Shown here: in pieces, positions 43,520-52,475 of the stretch
How the letters are laid out: the number at the start of each line of letters is the position of its first letter
How positions within the stretch are numbered: the first letter of the stretch is position 1
Source: Fragilaria crotonensis
Taxonomy: Eukaryota > Bacillariophyta > Fragilariophyceae > Fragilariales > Fragilariaceae
Direction of reading: 5' to 3'
Assembly (NCBI GenBank): GCA_022925895.1
Contig: JAKSYS010000007.1
Coordinates: forward strand, 186,001-250,000
Length of the DNA stretch: 64,000 nucleotides
The notes under the pieces: generated by a model
Seen by the model: only the letters and a program-made list of their open reading frames with translations
Told to the model about the DNA's origin: nothing
Databases searched by the model: none
Made by a program: the position numbers and the translations under genes

Positions 43520-45598
43520 TCACAACAACTTGAACGATTTAAGATAAAAATCGATTCCCTTCGGAATCGTTCGAACTTTCCCCTCCTCATCCATGACTAC
43601 GTAGCATCTGCTCTCTAAGCTTCGGAGGAGATTGGCATCATGACTGACCATAACGACGGTCCCGTTCCACTGCGTTATTCCGTACATCAGGGCCTCGACG
43701 CTTTCAACATCTAGATGGGATGTTGGCTCATCCATTATGAGGACATCGGGGTTTGCAAGCATGAGATTTGCAAGACATAGCCGGGTTCGCTCTCCGCCGC
43801 TCAAAAATTTAACATTGGTCACCGCTTGCGTGGGATCAAGGCCAAAATTAGTAAGCTCGCCTCGAAGGACTTGTTCTGTCTTCTTTGGGTACCGCTTAGC
43901 AAGTAGGCTTAGGGGCGTCACTGGACTACTACTTGCTTCGTCAAACGTGTTTTCCACAAGCTCGTCGGCAACGTGCTGATCAAAATATGCAACGCATACG
44001 CCTTGCGCGTGATGTACCGCTCCCTCGATCGGTTCAAGTTGTTTCGCAAGAAGTCGCAGAAGTGTCGTCTTGCCACTTCCGTTCGCGCCAAGGACGCAGG
44101 ATATAGTGCCTTCGTCGATGCACATATCAACGCAGTCGAACAGATACCCAGATTTCTTCCGGGCAAATGAGTCGAGGTCACTTTGCGGCGGCACGAGATC
44201 AGCGACGCCATACGTGAATCCGACATCAACGGCCATTATAAGCGGCTCGCCGAACGTGCAAGAAGTATTGCGAAAGACAAACTGTACAGCTTTGTCTGGC
44301 ACTGGAGCAATCGAAGTCCCGGAAAGCTTAACCAACTTCTCGTGCGACAATTTAGACCGGCTCGAGGCGCCAACGCTGTTTATCGACCCCTCCCGAATGC
44401 CAGTTCCTGCGCTTTGTGCTGTCCATCGATGCCCGTGCTCGTCCTTTTCCAAGCCTTGCTTCTCAAGTTTCTTTTTGACACTGTCGATCTGCTTCCCTCG
44501 CTTCTTTGCACCACCACGCTTGGGTATGGGTTGTTTCTTCAGATTGTCAATCGTTTGCATCATGTGTTCTCGCTTCTTGTCTAAAGCAGCACTCTGGCGT
44601 AGCAAATGAAGAGTCGTTTGACTTCGATACCTCACAAAGTCACTGTATGTACCTGGGTAATACGACAGTGTATGATTGTGCATATGTATGACATCGGTGG
44701 CCACATCATTTATCAGATCCACATCGTGCGATACCATCAAGACGATATTGTTCCTGCTCTTGCAGGATGAAATGAGTCGGCGAAGTTGAATGAGCCCTTG
44801 GACGTCGAGGTAATTGGTAGGTTCGTCCAGCAACAAGAGGTCGTGGCGACAAAACAAACAGGCAGCTAAAGAAATCTTTTTTCGTTGACCGCCCGAAAGT
44901 CTTTCGCAAGGGACATTCCACGTGGACTCATCAATTCCAAAGAATTCCAGTGCTTCTTCCGCCTGTTGCTGCACCACCTGAACATCACGTCCACCGAGTA
45001 ACTCTTCCTCTAACACAGCAATTTCTTCACAGATCTTTTCCACAGAGTCAGTGTCATCGGCAGCCAAGGAGTCGAGCTCATTCTCAAGATGGTCGACGTG
45101 AGCTCGTAGAGCAGCTTCTGATCTTTGAAAGTAGGTGTCATGGTGACTTAGGATGATATCAAGAGGTGACATTTTCCGTTGTGGAAGGACTTCTTGAGGT
45201 ATGTACATTGTCGCAACGTGGGGAGGAAATCCTGGTATCTTTCCAGCATGAATACGACGCAGTAGGGTAGATTTACCTGCTCCATTCCTGGCGACCAAGG
45301 AATAAACCTTGCCGGGAAGCAGCTTCAGTGTAGCGGAGTCCAATAACAGTTTATTCGGCAGGGAAGGATCGGCATCGCCAACATAGTGTAATGTCACATC
45401 ATCCACCACAACTGTAAGAGGTTGTACAGTGCGTCGGGACAAGCCTCGTCCACCGCGACCACGACCTCCCCACGAAACCATACCGTTCGATTGCTCGGCA
45501 GCAGCCAGCGCGTCGGCCCAGGCGGAAGCATACGCATCCGTGTCATCCAACGACTGTAGCTGCGAATTTGCGATGGACTCAAACTTCGAGTTATCCAT
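43520..45598 (-). CDS. ABC-F family ATPase (GCN20/ABCF type)
   Basis: A 692-residue soluble protein with two ABC cassettes and no membrane helices, as expected for translation-associated ABC-F proteins. Cassette one has Walker A ARNGAGKST (residues 103-111), signature LSGGQRKKISLA and Walker B LLLLDEPTNYLD. Cassette two has GANGSGKTT, LSGGERTRLCLA and VLIMDEPTSHLD. A basic linker (KRGGAKKRGKQIDSVKKKLE) separates them. The N-terminus has a Gly/Arg-rich patch (WGGRGRGGRGLSRR). The first Walker A glycine is Ala in cassette one (GCC), unlike the usual GRNGAGKST. It is intact over 2 kb. ATG 45598 is the first Met. Confidence 0.92.
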   Translation of the reverse strand: MDNSKFESIANSQLQSLDDTDAYASAWADALAAAEQSNGMVSWGGRGRGGRGLSRRTVQPLTVVVDDVTLHYVGDADPSLPNKLLLDSATLKLLPGKVYSLVARNGAGKSTLLRRIHAGKIPGFPPHVATMYIPQEVLPQRKMSPLDIILSHHDTYFQRSEAALRAHVDHLENELDSLAADDTDSVEKICEEIAVLEEELLGGRDVQVVQQQAEEALEFFGIDESTWNVPCERLSGGQRKKISLAACLFCRHDLLLLDEPTNYLDVQGLIQLRRLISSCKSRNNIVLMVSHDVDLINDVATDVIHMHNHTLSYYPGTYSDFVRYRSQTTLHLLRQSAALDKKREHMMQTIDNLKKQPIPKRGGAKKRGKQIDSVKKKLEKQGLEKDEHGHRWTAQSAGTGIREGSINSVGASSRSKLSHEKLVKLSGTSIAPVPDKAVQFVFRNTSCTFGEPLIMAVDVGFTYGVADLVPPQSDLDSFARKKSGYLFDCVDMCIDEGTISCVLGANGSGKTTLLRLLAKQLEPIEGAVHHAQGVCVAYFDQHVADELVENTFDEASSSPVTPLSLLAKRYPKKTEQVLRGELTNFGLDPTQAVTNVKFLSGGERTRLCLANLMLANPDVLIMDEPTSHLDVESVEALMYGITQWNGTVVMVSHDANLLRSLESRCYVVMDEEGKVRTIPKGIDFYLKSFKLL

Positions 45599-46104
45599 GA
45601 TTTGTTATGAGGCAAAAGAGTTTCACGAAGTTAGACTTTGATCGAAGGCCACTGGTGATCTTTGATGTGCGTCTGATGGCTGATCTTTTGCGCAGTCGTG
45701 TGTGATAAGATGTACGACCAGGTATGCTCGTATGTCAACAAGTAGTGCGGTACAAATTCTTGTAGCCGGCCCAGGGAACGCCGAAGCGTTTTACTTGTAC
45801 AGTACAGTACGGGGTGGTTGTGGTTTATTGGCTTGGCGGAAGTTGAATAACACGAAACTGAAAAAAATTACTGTCCCTTTCTACCAACGGCACATTCTAC
45901 CCGGCCTTGGGCTTAGACATTCATCCTTGAAACTTGAAACATCACATTGAGTATTGAATTACAAATACCTAACACTTGAACTATGATATCTATAGATGAT
46001 AGCTCAACGTTTTGAACGACGAGGACTTCACCACCGAAATCGCAGTCGAAATTTTCAAGTCAAATGTTGGTGCATGTACAAGACACACCTTCTGACAGAG
46101 TGAA
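45599..46104. promoter_or_regulatory. Divergent promoter region
   Basis: 506 bp between the ABC-F gene (minus) and the kinase-like locus (plus). It includes the first copy of the imperfect direct repeat (45925-45989) that recurs behind the kinase ORF. Confidence 0.4.
45925..45989 (+). repeat. Direct repeat, left copy, flanking kinase-like locus
   Basis: The stretch CTTGAAACATCACATTGA, followed by an AT-rich part ending near TTGAACTATGATATC, recurs in similar form at 48529-48588. Confidence 0.75.
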
Positions 46105-47346
46105 ATGGGTGAGAGCAACTTCGCAGTGCGATTCAATCCAGAGCCTCAATCGGAGGAGTTTAGTTGTTCCTCCGACTCAGTTGTTGCTCGTTTGTGCGAG
46201 CGCGCTACGAAGACCAAAGGATTGGAACGTGCGATGCAGCATTGGTGCCAGAAAGCCAACCCCGTACTCGAAGATCTAGAAAGTCTTGCTCCTTACATTT
46301 TCGGATTGAAATGCAGCAGCGAAATTGACTCCTGCGCCGTATGCAATGCCGTCGCTGAGCTGGAAGCATGTTGCGAGAGCTTCCTCCAGTGCAAGGTTGT
46401 CCATGCTAGAGCAATAGAGGAACATGACGAGGCTACAAAAACGTTGATGCTGTACAGGGCCTCCAAGATGGGCTGCATGCTGTTTTGTGTCCGCAAGGAG
46501 GGCATGATGCTGGAAGTGCTTTCGGGAATTGTTTGTGACAAAGCCCAGGATGTTATCTACAAAGCCGAGCAGGTTTCCATTGGGGCCCGAAGCATTGCCA
46601 TCTCCGCCGCGCTGGTTTTGAGTGCGGTCGTTAGCGTCGCCGACCGACACAGTGAAGCCCAGTCCCTGTTGGATGCAGTGAAAGCTGCTGGCAACAAAAC
46701 TTCGCTAGTAACAACGACAGAAAGTCAGGCGGACAGCGGTACAAACTCTAAAGAGGCTAGATTCCATCCCGAGCCGCATCAGAGACTGTCTAAGTTTGAC
46801 GCGTTGTGCAAGCTTCAAGTAGTGGAATTGGATGAGCTTGACTTTCTTCCTATTCTTGAGGAGAAGCACATCGAATCGCTTGTTCCGTTGCACGAATACT
46901 TGAAGAGCGTTTTTGGAACGGCGTCGATGCTGCACGTCGTCGATGAGAAATATGCCAGTAGGATTCAGAAAACAGTAAACGGTATCATTGAATGGAACGT
47001 CGGCGACAAAAAGGCATCTTCGAAAGAGTTCTTCACGCCTGGCTGTGTTGCCCAGGAAAGGGAAGGAGTTCAACCCATTTTGTATGCAATCATGATAAAA
47101 ATAGCTCGTGTCCTTGGTGTTGGACAGCAAATCACACGTGAACAAAGGGTTCAAAAACTTGAAAATCGTGCGGGTCATATTGTCGACTTTCTTGTGACAC
47201 CTTCAGGGCAAGACCACGTATCGGTTATTCTCGCTGCGTTGCTTGGTGTTCCGATCGAAGTCAAACCAATCAGTCGTAAGAACGCCACGTTTGTCAAACT
47301 TTTGCTGGAGGCGCAGAATCAGGTGGTCGGACAATTGGCCAAGTGA
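46105..47346 (+). CDS. Unknown protein, N-terminal half of the kinase-like locus
   Basis: 413 codons from ATG 46105 to TGA at 47344. The product is helix-rich and Cys-rich in its first 150 residues (CAVCNAVAELEACCESF). It has a hydrophobic segment, ARSIAISAALVLSAVVSVA, and no domain I recognise. It is in the same reading frame as the kinase-like ORF that begins 66 nt downstream, and there is no other stop in between. It may therefore be the N-terminal part of one 805-codon protein interrupted by a single TGA, or an independent upstream gene. Confidence 0.6.
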   Translation: MGESNFAVRFNPEPQSEEFSCSSDSVVARLCERATKTKGLERAMQHWCQKANPVLEDLESLAPYIFGLKCSSEIDSCAVCNAVAELEACCESFLQCKVVHARAIEEHDEATKTLMLYRASKMGCMLFCVRKEGMMLEVLSGIVCDKAQDVIYKAEQVSIGARSIAISAALVLSAVVSVADRHSEAQSLLDAVKAAGNKTSLVTTTESQADSGTNSKEARFHPEPHQRLSKFDALCKLQVVELDELDFLPILEEKHIESLVPLHEYLKSVFGTASMLHVVDEKYASRIQKTVNGIIEWNVGDKKASSKEFFTPGCVAQEREGVQPILYAIMIKIARVLGVGQQITREQRVQKLENRAGHIVDFLVTPSGQDHVSVILAALLGVPIEVKPISRKNATFVKLLLEAQNQVVGQLAK

Positions 47347-47412
47347 GCCACGTTCTCGTTCGACTTAGGAGGGATCGGCGAGAATTGTACACTTTTTGGC
47401 CTAGAACTTACC

Positions 47413-48519
47413 ATGGCGTCAATCACTGTGATTGTCCTTAAGCTCTCAGGTATGGGAACGGCTGATGTAGAAGTCACTACCCAGCGAACAAAACGGGCAC
47501 CACTCTTCGACGAAGAAACGAGTGTAAATATGTTGGGTGAGATGGCGAACGAGGTGGAAGCGACTTTGGAAAATGTGGAAGGGCACCAAGGTTTGCCTTC
47601 CGGCTTTTGCCTCCTTGCTCGCACGCTCATGTCACAGCAATGTGGGCTTGGTACATCACTGCTCAAAGGGGGCGAAGGCTCACGTACGAGTTTCTCTATG
47701 CGTGTTAACAATGCTGAGTCCTGCGAGGCTCGTCAATACTTGGGATCGGGAGCATTTTCGCATGTGTGGAGACTCGACATTATGGACAGGAACGATGTGT
47801 TTGTCAAGATGGCGCAGTCTCATAGAATGAGGAGGTCTCTGGAGAGAGAGGTGGAGGCGTTGACGTATCTGCGCAGGCATGACAACATCCCCAAACTGTT
47901 TGATGTCACCCACCCCATCAAGGATATGGATATCAAAGTCAGATGCGCGACTTCGACTCTCCCGTGCCTGCCGTTGATAGGTCTCGTCGGGCTACAGACA
48001 AATCACAAGTGTAGCTGGGGAAGTTTCGAATTGAAAGTCGTCTTCGACAAAGTTTACGACGCAATTCAATATGCTCATGATAATGGATGGGCTCACCTGG
48101 ATGTCCGACCAGCAAACATCGTTTTTAGTGTCGATCCTTCTGGTAATGGCTTCGAAGTGATGTTGATTGACTGGGGCTGTGCTCATCGCACCGATCGTGC
48201 GGTGACGGGGTTCTTCGGATGCCCACCTTTCGCTCATGATAACGTCTTTGGCCTGACACAAGGGTGGACGCCTAGTCTGGACAACGACTTGGCATCTCTT
48301 GTGTACTCGATTGTAAGCCTTCACTGTGGTTGTATCCCCTGGTCAGGCTTTTCGAATCATCTGGAGGTGCCGGTCGAAGTCCTCAAACGCCGATCGGAGC
48401 TATCTAGCATAGTTTTGATTCCCCTTCTTGCCGCATGGGATCTATCATCCGAGGTCAAAGAGAAGCTTCTCCATGCCATTGGTCATCAGAATGAGAAACC
48501 GAAAATGTACGGAAAGTGA
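47413..48519 (+). CDS. Divergent protein-kinase-like protein
   Basis: Kinase-fold motifs are recognisable. The glycine loop is YLGSGAFSHVW near residue 112, a candidate ATP-binding Lys is in VFVKMAQS, an HRD-like catalytic loop reads AHLDVRPANIVF (Arg replaced by Leu), and a DFG-like loop reads LIDWGCA. The catalytic Asp and Asn are kept, so activity is possible. The substrate is unknown. The first 100 residues are not kinase-like. The ATG at 47413 sits in ACCATGG, a strong initiation context, which favours an independent start. A single in-frame TGA is all that separates it from the upstream ORF. Confidence 0.7.
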   Translation: MASITVIVLKLSGMGTADVEVTTQRTKRAPLFDEETSVNMLGEMANEVEATLENVEGHQGLPSGFCLLARTLMSQQCGLGTSLLKGGEGSRTSFSMRVNNAESCEARQYLGSGAFSHVWRLDIMDRNDVFVKMAQSHRMRRSLEREVEALTYLRRHDNIPKLFDVTHPIKDMDIKVRCATSTLPCLPLIGLVGLQTNHKCSWGSFELKVVFDKVYDAIQYAHDNGWAHLDVRPANIVFSVDPSGNGFEVMLIDWGCAHRTDRAVTGFFGCPPFAHDNVFGLTQGWTPSLDNDLASLVYSIVSLHCGCIPWSGFSNHLEVPVEVLKRRSELSSIVLIPLLAAWDLSSEVKEKLLHAIGHQNEKPKMYGK

Positions 48520-49144
48520 TGAATTCCTCCTTGAAACATCACATTGATTATATTGAATTACTAATATATAACACCTGAACTATACTATGTACACGAAGGC
48601 CTACTCAAATCATAATTCCCTGCAACCAGCTAGCTATACACGGCACTATGAAGGAGTGCTGTCGACCACTAGGTCCGATCTACTTTCTCCTGGCAAATGG
48701 AGATGGAAAGTTCCACCTTAGCATCTCGTTACTCGCAAAGACTACCCCAAAATTGTCTCCCGGCAGTAGGAGTAGGTCGACAAAATCACAAATTCCTCCG
48801 TCTGCCCTGGTACAAGTAGCGCTGGAGTATTGGCCGTTCTGATCCAACCACTGTCTCTTATTTGTGTTTTACGCCTGTCCACCAGAAACAGATATTTTTC
48901 TCGCATTGTTTTGTTTCCAACTCGAGCTGGAACTGTCCTTCTGACTTCTCTAGCTTTTCTCGGGTTCATAACCGGCTGTGATTGATTTGCAAAATGATCA
49001 GGGTTTGCTTTCAGGCTGGTCTGCCAAATGAAAACGATGTACCTCGTGCTTGTCCAATGCGAATAATTGTGTAAATGAACAAGCGCGTTCAGAATTCGCA
49101 ACGACAGATTTCAACTCGGGAGATTAGGGCCACCAGACAAACCT
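48520..49144. other. Intergenic with second direct-repeat copy
   Basis: The repeat at 48529-48588 starts 10 bp after the stop codon, so it is probably the 3' untranslated region of the kinase-like gene. The remainder has no supported gene. Confidence 0.45.
48529..48588 (+). repeat. Direct repeat, right copy, flanking kinase-like locus
   Basis: Imperfect copy of 45925-45989, sharing CCTTGAAACATCACATTGA and a following AT-rich segment ending TGAACTAT. Confidence 0.75.
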
Positions 49145-50446
49145 CTAGCCGTACTTCAAGCGTTCTCTCAAGATAGGGCCATAATGCATCTGGAACGAAC
49201 TGTCCTTGACGATACTGTTTCTGGCTAGAAAGACACCATTATTCCTCTCCCTGTAGTGATTCATTTGTATCCTCGGCTCCCCTTTCATGTAGCCGCCTAC
49301 CACGATCATATGGCATGCAAAGTACACAACATGCCGTGGTTTGATGATCATTTTTTCACGTCCGTCGAGGTTGGGGGTCTTGCTTTTCCAAACACTCTCA
49401 ATAACCAACTTGAGCGTCTCATTGCTTTGAATCGCCGTCCTTTCCGACAAGTTTTCTCCAAAGAACCATGAGGGAATTTGCAATCCTCCCATCTCCTCAT
49501 CGGATTCGTGTGACACCAGAACATCTTCTAGAGTCGATCCGTCCAACATTTGAAAGTATTCATCCACATCGTGCAATGCTACCCACGTCACATTGCGCGC
49601 CTGCGCTCGTTGGATGCAATCCATTTGTTGCACTGCCTGGTGCATCACAGAAGAGCGCAAATCTTCAAAGTTCCATGGGATGTAAGTAATGTAAGTGCCG
49701 TCGGGCAAGGTTGTTGAGTTTTGGACGTCGTGAGTGCCATGGAGGTAGATCAAAAAGTGTTGAAAGCCAATCAAACGATGATACTCGATCCATTGCGCCA
49801 ACTCAAAATGATCTCCTAAAAACATGGTGCAGACCATCCTCTCAACGGATGCTGCTGGTATTCCCTGAAGCTCATCATGATCGCTGCAGTTTCTCCAGAC
49901 GGATGTGTTGTACTCCACATCGCCTCCACCCGCTCGCTTCCCCGTTACGAGCTGGACCGTCAAGGGACATGTGATGACCAAAGTCCCACCTTCACCATGA
50001 TCATTTAGATGTTGATCGGCATGGAAAACTGCTGGTTGTCCATCGCAGCGCCATGACGCGCCTTTTTGCGTGGTCCATGAGAAATACAGATCTTTCATGT
50101 GCTCCGTGATGAAAATCAGGCGATAGGCACCATCTACCGGCACCATGGATTGCAAAATGGGAGTTCGTTTTCGACGACGAATGATTTGTTGTTGAATTTG
50201 CGAGACAGGTCGTACAAGCGAAGCTTGACATTCATCAACAATGGCCTTCCTCTTCCGGATCGTCACTGTACGTTTAGCTCGTTCGATTCGTTCATTTCGT
50301 TTTGGTATGTCTAGTAGATTGTGATTGGAACTGCTGGATGTAGCAGTCACAGCAAATAATGTTAGAAGCGAAATGTATGATAGAAGTAGTAGAATGACAT
50401 AAAGGAGGACAAGCTGCTTCGTTGCACCCGATAGCCTTTTCATCAT
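49145..50446 (-). CDS. GT92-type (DUF23) glycosyltransferase, type II membrane protein
   Basis: I start at the ATG at 50446 (MMKRLSG); upstream codons open only with GTG. A single hydrophobic segment (QLVLLYVILLLLSYISLLTL) near residues 10-30 gives a Golgi type II topology. The catalytic region matches family GT92/DUF23: MFLGDHFELAQWIEYHRLIG, QHFLIYLHGTHDV, a DVDEYF acidic metal-binding motif and a C-terminal HY motif near QMNHYRERN. Family members add galactose or related sugars to glycans, but the acceptor here cannot be told. Frame is intact. A basic stem follows the membrane anchor. Confidence 0.85.
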   Translation of the reverse strand: MMKRLSGATKQLVLLYVILLLLSYISLLTLFAVTATSSSSNHNLLDIPKRNERIERAKRTVTIRKRKAIVDECQASLVRPVSQIQQQIIRRRKRTPILQSMVPVDGAYRLIFITEHMKDLYFSWTTQKGASWRCDGQPAVFHADQHLNDHGEGGTLVITCPLTVQLVTGKRAGGGDVEYNTSVWRNCSDHDELQGIPAASVERMVCTMFLGDHFELAQWIEYHRLIGFQHFLIYLHGTHDVQNSTTLPDGTYITYIPWNFEDLRSSVMHQAVQQMDCIQRAQARNVTWVALHDVDEYFQMLDGSTLEDVLVSHESDEEMGGLQIPSWFFGENLSERTAIQSNETLKLVIESVWKSKTPNLDGREKMIIKPRHVVYFACHMIVVGGYMKGEPRIQMNHYRERNNGVFLARNSIVKDSSFQMHYGPILRERLKYG

Positions 50447-51070
50447 TTTCAATTGTATCTGCGGTTCATCACTAGAACTACCGAAACCCCGGTGTCCTAT
50501 CCAAATGTCCACACATGATGTGATGATTTGTGATACACGTATGCTGTTCCCTACTCCCTATGATACGGAGTACCGGAGTCTGGGGTACGAGGATGACGCG
50601 CATCTACTCGACCAAAGTGTATTCTTTCGGATGCTCCTTGAACTTCCGTTCCTATGTATGGCATGGCGCATGGCATATGAATACTGTATGTCATACAGTA
50701 TGTACCTGGTATCTCTTTTTTTCTGGTGGACGACGCTATATGCACACTGCACACACACTATACACTCGTAGTAGCACCGGCACTTTATTCCTGTACACCG
50801 TACAGGTATGTATAGTAGTAGTACATACAGCTATACCGGTACATGACACTCTAATCCACATTTCAAGCAGTACTGGTACCAGGTACCGTTGTACTACGAC
50901 TGTACAGCAGTTCTCTACTCTCCGCTCTCCGATCAAAGGCCTGTGAGCACCTGTTACGATCGGTACTGGTACTGGTAATACTCCGGAGTCCAGAGTCCAG
51001 AGTACAGTCCAAGTACCTGGTACTAAGTTGTGCGCATATACAATTGGTCTACTCGTACGAACCGTAGATA
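50447..51070. other. Intergenic, GTAC-rich
   Basis: Upstream of the glycosyltransferase, directly left of the 12-kb retrotransposon. It is rich in GTAC words (GGTACCAGGTACC-like at 50875-50890, ACTCCGGAGTCC at 50980). The five bases AGATA at 51066-51070 are one copy of the target site duplication. Confidence 0.5.
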
Positions 51071-51962
51071 TGATATGGTTCGGGTTAACGGAACCTGTCG
51101 ACGCGCAGGTCGGCGTAAGGTTCGGGTTAAGAACCAGGACGTAACCGTTACGGGGTACGCCCCCAGTAGGTAAGTGTCTAGTACGACACTGACTACTGCT
51201 CAGTTCATCTATAAACGGTACAGCTACGCAGTGCTGTCTACCGCTACAGATAACGATACATGTACTATCTGTCGTTCTATCGCTACACGTATGTGCGAGA
51301 GACTGACTAGTATAAATATCGCGTGTCGTATAGTGGGCACTGTCTATTAGTTTATCGTTATGTACAGTAACGGTAAACTCAGACGTGCGCGTACTATCGA
51401 CGGGCAGAGGAAGTTGTGTGCGAAAGGTACTGTTGTACCGGTCGCCGTGTTGTGTTGTGTTGTCGTTATTGTTGTAGTGAGTACCGTCGTACTCACTACG
51501 TATATTTGTACAGCACGGTATATATGATGTCATGACGGCGGGTAAAACGCGTCATGGTCGATCATCATCATCGTGAAAAATATGCAGTAAGTAAAAGGTG
51601 AGTGACACTAAAATGTAAAAATTGACAATTGTGGGAAGAAATGAAGGGCGACCGAAATGAGAGGTCTGATGAAAGGGGAGTGTTCCTTGGAACAATCAGG
51701 AACACTCCTCATATCAATCACGGTCAGCAGCGTACGGCTGCGTTGTTTTTCGTAAACGAGGCGTTGAGCGTCGTTTGAAAATCAATGTACAAACTCGAGG
51801 AACGAGATGAACATGATTTGAATCGACGTGAGTTTTGATTCCAGTCGTGCAGTGTCGCACTGGTTACTGGAGCACGGATGTAATGTTTTACTGTGCATGC
51901 GAGCGACAGTTTAGGGATAGGGATAATAGAAAAATATGTAGGGCGATACGGAATGTTTAACA
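51071..51962 (-). repeat. 3' LTR of copia element 2
   Basis: Direct repeat of 62166-63065. The two differ by a handful of substitutions (near the TG end, near 51112) and by several run-length differences in A tracts (e.g. GTAAAACG against GTAAAAAACG). Confidence 0.95.
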
Positions 51963-51970
51963 CCCCTCTT
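51963..51970 (-). other. Polypurine tract of copia element 2
   Basis: AAGAGGGG on the minus strand immediately precedes the TG of the 3' LTR, the standard plus-strand priming site position. Confidence 0.75.
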
Positions 51971-51973
51971 GAA

Positions 51974-52450
51974 TCAAATCTCTGTAGATTCACTTGTAGC
52001 TTGTAGCATGTGATCAGGTAGTGTACAGAAGACTTTGTCAATGTGTTGATCAATTTTGGAAGAGACTTGTGTTTTTGTGAGGATGTCGGCAAGTTGAGAA
52101 TCGCAAGGTATCCAATGTAGTTGATGTATACCGTCTTGTTGGCCTTGACGGACATAGTGGAAACGTCGTTCGATGTGACGAGTCTTGCGGGTTAATTTGC
52201 CGTTCTTGGCGATCTGCACAGTGGCTTCGTTGTCGATCATGAGGATCGATGGAATGGTTGGAAGACGCTGCATAGATTCGCGCCAATGTTTGGTTCCGAG
52301 ATATGTCATGTCGTAGAGTAGCATCCGAATGTGAGCTGTGGCCATGGATGCAGAGCATGCGGCCATGTATTCGGCCTCGGACGTTGACATAGCAATTGGT
52401 GTTGGCATCGTAGAGTTGGCTTCGATGAGGGCACCGTTGTGAAAGATCAT
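51974..52450 (-). CDS. Copia element 2 RNase H domain
   Basis: Reads STSEAEYMAACSASM, MIDNEATVQIAKN and HWIPCDSQLADILTK, the copia RNase H C-terminal pattern. Its upstream part (LTVFSDASWQDCPDTGRSTV) is open in the same frame further right to about 52680. It belongs to the Pol polyprotein, separated from the reverse transcriptase frame by two single-base deletions near 52690-52760. Confidence 0.9.
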   Translation of the reverse strand: MIFHNGALIEANSTMPTPIAMSTSEAEYMAACSASMATAHIRMLLYDMTYLGTKHWRESMQRLPTIPSILMIDNEATVQIAKNGKLTRKTRHIERRFHYVRQGQQDGIHQLHWIPCDSQLADILTKTQVSSKIDQHIDKVFCTLPDHMLQATSESTEI

Positions 52451-52475
52451 ATATCCGACAGTAGAGCGGCCAGTG

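Noticed and set aside
47344-47346. TGA as a selenocysteine codon
   Set aside because: No redox-type context around the codon, and I could not identify a SECIS-like structure downstream. A plain stop or base error is simpler.
48742-49101. 119-codon minus-strand frame
   Set aside because: No recognisable motif, composition unlike the neighbouring genes, and no conserved start context.
50736-51533. Long minus-strand frame inside the LTR (also at 61825-62652)
   Set aside because: It runs across the LTR boundary and is repeated in both LTRs. The open frame reflects LTR composition rather than a gene.
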